From positions 6,698,804-6,762,803 of the forward strand of contig CM037878.1 in the NCBI GenBank assembly GCA_021292165.1: 64,000 nucleotides of DNA, given 5' to 3'. Each line of letters starts with the position of its first letter. Within the stretch, counting starts at the first letter, position 1. The stretch is from Shinisaurus crocodilurus. Taxonomy: Eukaryota > Chordata > Lepidosauria > Squamata > Shinisauridae. This document shows positions 63,895 through 64,000 of this stretch, piece after piece. Under the pieces are notes generated by a model. It did no database searches. It worked only from the letters and a program-made list of their open reading frames with translations, and was not told where the DNA came from. A program made the position numbers and the translations under genes.

Positions 63895-64000
63895 ACCTAG
63901 AAGGATTGCTAGGCCTGAGCCCGTGGGGCACCCGCTCCGGATTGATTCCCTGGGGCCCTGGATCTATTCCCCAGAGACTGCCAGTCCACCGGTGCCAATG

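Overview
ORGANISM. This is vertebrate nuclear DNA, most likely from a squamate reptile (lizard or snake). That inference rests on the repeats: CR1 LINEs ending in reiterated ATTCTATG units, abundant L2-like LINE 3' ends, squamate-type tRNA SINEs with a ...TATAAATATAATAAATAAAT tail, and many short palindromic hAT-type elements. There is no bacterial, plasmid or phage content. The species cannot be read from the sequence. GENES. The only coding sequence I can support as host gene is one exon at 892-1637 (+), the alternative terminal exon of IL1RAP (neuronal isoform b, IL-1RAcPb). It carries the second half of the TIR domain and the isoform-specific tail. Everything to its right looks like the repeat-rich intergenic region downstream of the gene. 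Other long open frames are LINE ORF2 remnants or low-complexity artefacts. LAYOUT. 0-10 kb: CR1 fragment, IL1RAP exon and 3' UTR, an L2-like LINE nested in an older retroposon, a CR1 nested in a palindromic element, a C2H2-ended LINE fragment, a 5S-rRNA-derived SINE, then a CpG-rich block (about 9.55-10.27 kb) with a consensus CTCF motif. 10-30 kb: L2-like and CR1 3' ends, palindromic hAT elements, a 523-bp solo LTR with a 5-bp target duplication, two TA-flanked mariner-type MITEs, and multi-arm palindromes. 30-48 kb: two roughly 920-bp hAT elements with perfect 8-bp duplications, L2-like LINEs including a 5'-inverted copy, a second CTCF motif, and a 771-bp hAT-like element packed with GACTCG hexamers. 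48-64 kb: more hAT palindromes, a three-layer CR1/CR1/palindrome nest, an L2-like reverse-transcriptase fragment split by an 843-bp TA-flanked element, and three more 5S-CR1 SINEs. HOW THE PARTS RELATE. SINEs appear to share 3' tails with LINEs in the same window: the 5S-derived SINE with CR1, and the GTGTGGCGTAGTGG tRNA SINE with the L2-like LINE. This is the usual sign of mobilisation in trans. Nearly all hAT-type insertions with readable 8-bp target duplications have TA at the centre, usually as NNCTANNN, which points to a Buster/Charlie-type transposase. The most unusual items are the 5S-CR1 SINE, the GACTCG-array hAT element and the multi-arm GTTCRCACRACA palindromes. No novel defence or accessory system is visible.
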